DNA from: Thermoplasmata archaeon
Lineage (GTDB): Archaea > Thermoplasmatota > Thermoplasmata > Thermoplasmatales > Thermoplasmataceae
Length of the DNA stretch: 6,620 nt
Direction of reading: 5' to 3'
Assembly: GCA_021797225.1 (NCBI GenBank)
Contig: JAKAAE010000091.1
Span: 1-6,620 of the forward strand
Shown here: piece after piece, positions 5,307 through 6,620 of the stretch
Layout: every line of letters begins with the position of its first letter
How positions within the stretch are numbered: the stretch's first letter is position 1
Notes under the pieces: model-generated
What the model was told of the DNA's origin: nothing
The model's input: the letters and a program-made list of their open reading frames with translations, nothing else
The model's database searches: none
Program-made: the position numbers and the translations under genes

Positions 5307-5789
5307 ATGGTAACGACAATAAGTGGAAGGGCAATAGTATTAGGGGATAATGTGGACACGGATCAGATCATACCTGCCAAATACCTGAATACATCGGAGC
5401 CAGATAAACTGGCACCGCATTTCATGGAAAATGAATATCCTGATCTGGCGGGGTCTATAAAGAAAGGAGACATAATAGTGGCAGGCAAAAATTTTGGTTC
5501 CGGTTCCAGCAGGGAACATGCTGTTATTACTATAAAGGGGCTGGGCATTTCATGCATTATAGCCGAAAGCTTTGCAAGAATATTCTTCAGAAACGCCATC
5601 AATACAGGAATCCCTGTTATAGAAGCAAAGGTAACAGCAGACAATTTTGAAAAAATTACAGTAGACTTCAGCAACAGCAAGATAGTATATGGGGGAAAGG
5701 AGATCAAATTTAAGGAATATCCGGAGTTTTTAAAAAATATTATTGAAAGCAACGGGCTGGTGAATTATGTGAGGTCCGGAAAATGGTAG
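5307..5789 (+). CDS. leuD: 3-isopropylmalate dehydratase small subunit
   Basis: A 160-residue swivel-domain partner of LeuC, of normal length for archaea. Signatures are GDNVDTDQIIPAKYL (13-27), KNFGSGSSREHA (61-72, phosphate and carboxylate binding) and ESFARIFFRNAINTGIPV (87-104). The substrate-selecting loop after AKY reads YLNT (26-29). As I recall, methanogen homoaconitase small subunits have YLRT there, with Arg helping to bind longer substrates; Asn here speaks mildly for isopropylmalate. The ATG follows the leuC stop with no gap, and GGAGGAG (5294-5300) lies 6 nt upstream. The final codons overlap leuB by 7 nt. Confidence 0.93.
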   Translation: MVTTISGRAIVLGDNVDTDQIIPAKYLNTSEPDKLAPHFMENEYPDLAGSIKKGDIIVAGKNFGSGSSREHAVITIKGLGISCIIAESFARIFFRNAINTGIPVIEAKVTADNFEKITVDFSNSKIVYGGKEIKFKEYPEFLKNIIESNGLVNYVRSGKW

Positions 5790-6620
5790 ATATAGCTGTT
5801 ATACCGGGGGATGGTGTTGGAAAGGAAATAATTCCCCAGGTATGTGAAATGCTGTACTCGGTGGACCAATCCCTTAACTTTGTTTATTATGATATATCGT
5901 CAAAGCGGTATCTCGATAAAGGAGTTACTGTTACAGATGAGGAAATAAATGACCTGAATGGTTATAAATCAATATTCTTCGGTGCCATCGGTGATTTTCG
6001 TGTCAAACCGGGAATAATGGAGCAGGGTGTTATACTCAAGCTCAGAAAGGAACTGGATCTATATATGAATATCAGGCCGGCCATTTCTTTCAGGGAGATC
6101 ACAGGAAATGAAATTAACATAACCATACTGAGGGAAAATATGGAGGATTTCTATTCCGGTATTGCTGGAACGCTTCCAGGAACAAAAAAATTCAAAAAGC
6201 AGGATGATATTTATGATTATAATATTGACATTTCAGGAACTTCTGATAATACTATATATTATACTTTAGGCATGCTTTCTGAACGGAACTTAAACCGGTT
6301 TTTTAAAAAAGCCTTCGAAATTGCCGATTCGGATATCATTACTGTGACTGATAAAGCCAATGCAGTTGAAATGTATTCCCTCTGGAGGGATATAGCAGGC
6401 AGGTATTCCACCAAGATGGGAAAGAAGATAAATTTTGAATACGCCGACTCTCTTGCATATAATATTATCAAAAACCCATCAAAATATAGGTATATCATTG
6501 CACCCAATCTTTACGGAGATATAATATCCGATATGACCAGTTCTCTTGCTGGTGGACTGGGATATGCACCAAGCGGCAATATAGGAGATAAAACTTCTAT
6601 GTTCGAGCCGGTGCATGGAA
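5783..6620 (+). CDS. leuB: 3-isopropylmalate dehydrogenase, 3' end beyond window
   Basis: The frame is open to the right edge (279 complete codons; the family is about 330-350, so roughly 60 residues are missing). It oxidises and decarboxylates 3-isopropylmalate with NAD+ and Mg2+ or Mn2+ to 2-oxoisocaproate. Visible landmarks are IPGDGVGKEI (7-16), GAIGDFRVKPGIMEQG (67-82), substrate-binding R88, R98 and R117 (LKLR, NIRP, LREN), Y124 (EDFYSG), K191 (TDKANAV), metal-binding D222, D246 and D250 (YADSLA, NLYGDIISD) and the start of the cofactor site GDKTSMFEPVHG (268-279). The RVKPGIMEQG and LDLYMNIRP blocks fit archaeal LeuB and related homoisocitrate dehydrogenases; the operon favours LeuB. 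The ATG at 5783 lies within the leuD stop region (7-nt overlap), with GAGGT 7 nt upstream. Confidence 0.92.
   Translation, partial: MVDIAVIPGDGVGKEIIPQVCEMLYSVDQSLNFVYYDISSKRYLDKGVTVTDEEINDLNGYKSIFFGAIGDFRVKPGIMEQGVILKLRKELDLYMNIRPAISFREITGNEINITILRENMEDFYSGIAGTLPGTKKFKKQDDIYDYNIDISGTSDNTIYYTLGMLSERNLNRFFKKAFEIADSDIITVTDKANAVEMYSLWRDIAGRYSTKMGKKINFEYADSLAYNIIKNPSKYRYIIAPNLYGDIISDMTSSLAGGLGYAPSGNIGDKTSMFEPVHG

Noticed and set aside
5363..5752. Minus-strand 129-codon ORF inside leuD, and similar antisense frames in leuA, leuC and leuB
   Set aside because: These lie opposite strongly conserved enzyme sequence and have no start signals; they are shadows.

Overview
The window looks like chromosomal DNA from an AT-rich archaeon, most likely of the order Thermoplasmatales (Ferroplasma, Acidiplasma, Cuniculiplasma and relatives). 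The grounds are archaeal-type leucine biosynthesis proteins, TATA boxes about 26 bp ahead of genes with no ribosome binding site (leaderless transcripts), strong GGAGG sites ahead of internal cistrons, and an archaeal tyrosine recombinase with a zinc ribbon. The genus is an inference; no rRNA or tRNA gene is present.

Layout. The left third lies on the minus strand. It holds a GNAT acetyltransferase running off the left edge, a 33-codon frame that overlaps its start and may be its shifted N-terminus, a 406-residue integrase with its own TATA box, and a 141-residue charged protein of unknown function. From 2326 to 2905 there is no intact conventional gene. This stretch holds the promoter of the 141-residue gene, a decayed transposase-like pseudogene in three frames on the minus strand, and the promoter and leader of the leucine operon. 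From 2906 to the right edge the plus strand carries leuA-leuC-leuD-leuB, with overlapping or abutting genes; leuB runs off the edge.

How the genes work together. LeuA condenses acetyl-CoA with 2-oxoisovalerate, LeuC and LeuD isomerise the resulting 2-isopropylmalate, and LeuB oxidises it towards the leucine 2-oxo acid. The LeuA lacks the C-terminal leucine-binding domain of canonical 2-isopropylmalate synthases.

The most interesting signal is the operon leader. A 16-codon ORF (2819-2869, MNSITFIRQLYFLLLE) starts about 26 bp after a TATA box, where transcription should begin. It carries three consecutive leucine codons, and it lies almost entirely inside a two-part stem-loop (2828-2876) that ends 17 nt before the leuA ribosome binding site. 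This has the architecture of a leucine attenuator, which would be unusual in an archaeon.

A second oddity is at the left edge. The first 28 bases are a perfect inverted copy of an internal piece of leuC (4227-4254), joined in the same reading frame to the end of the acetyltransferase gene. This is either a real rearrangement or a chimeric assembly join.
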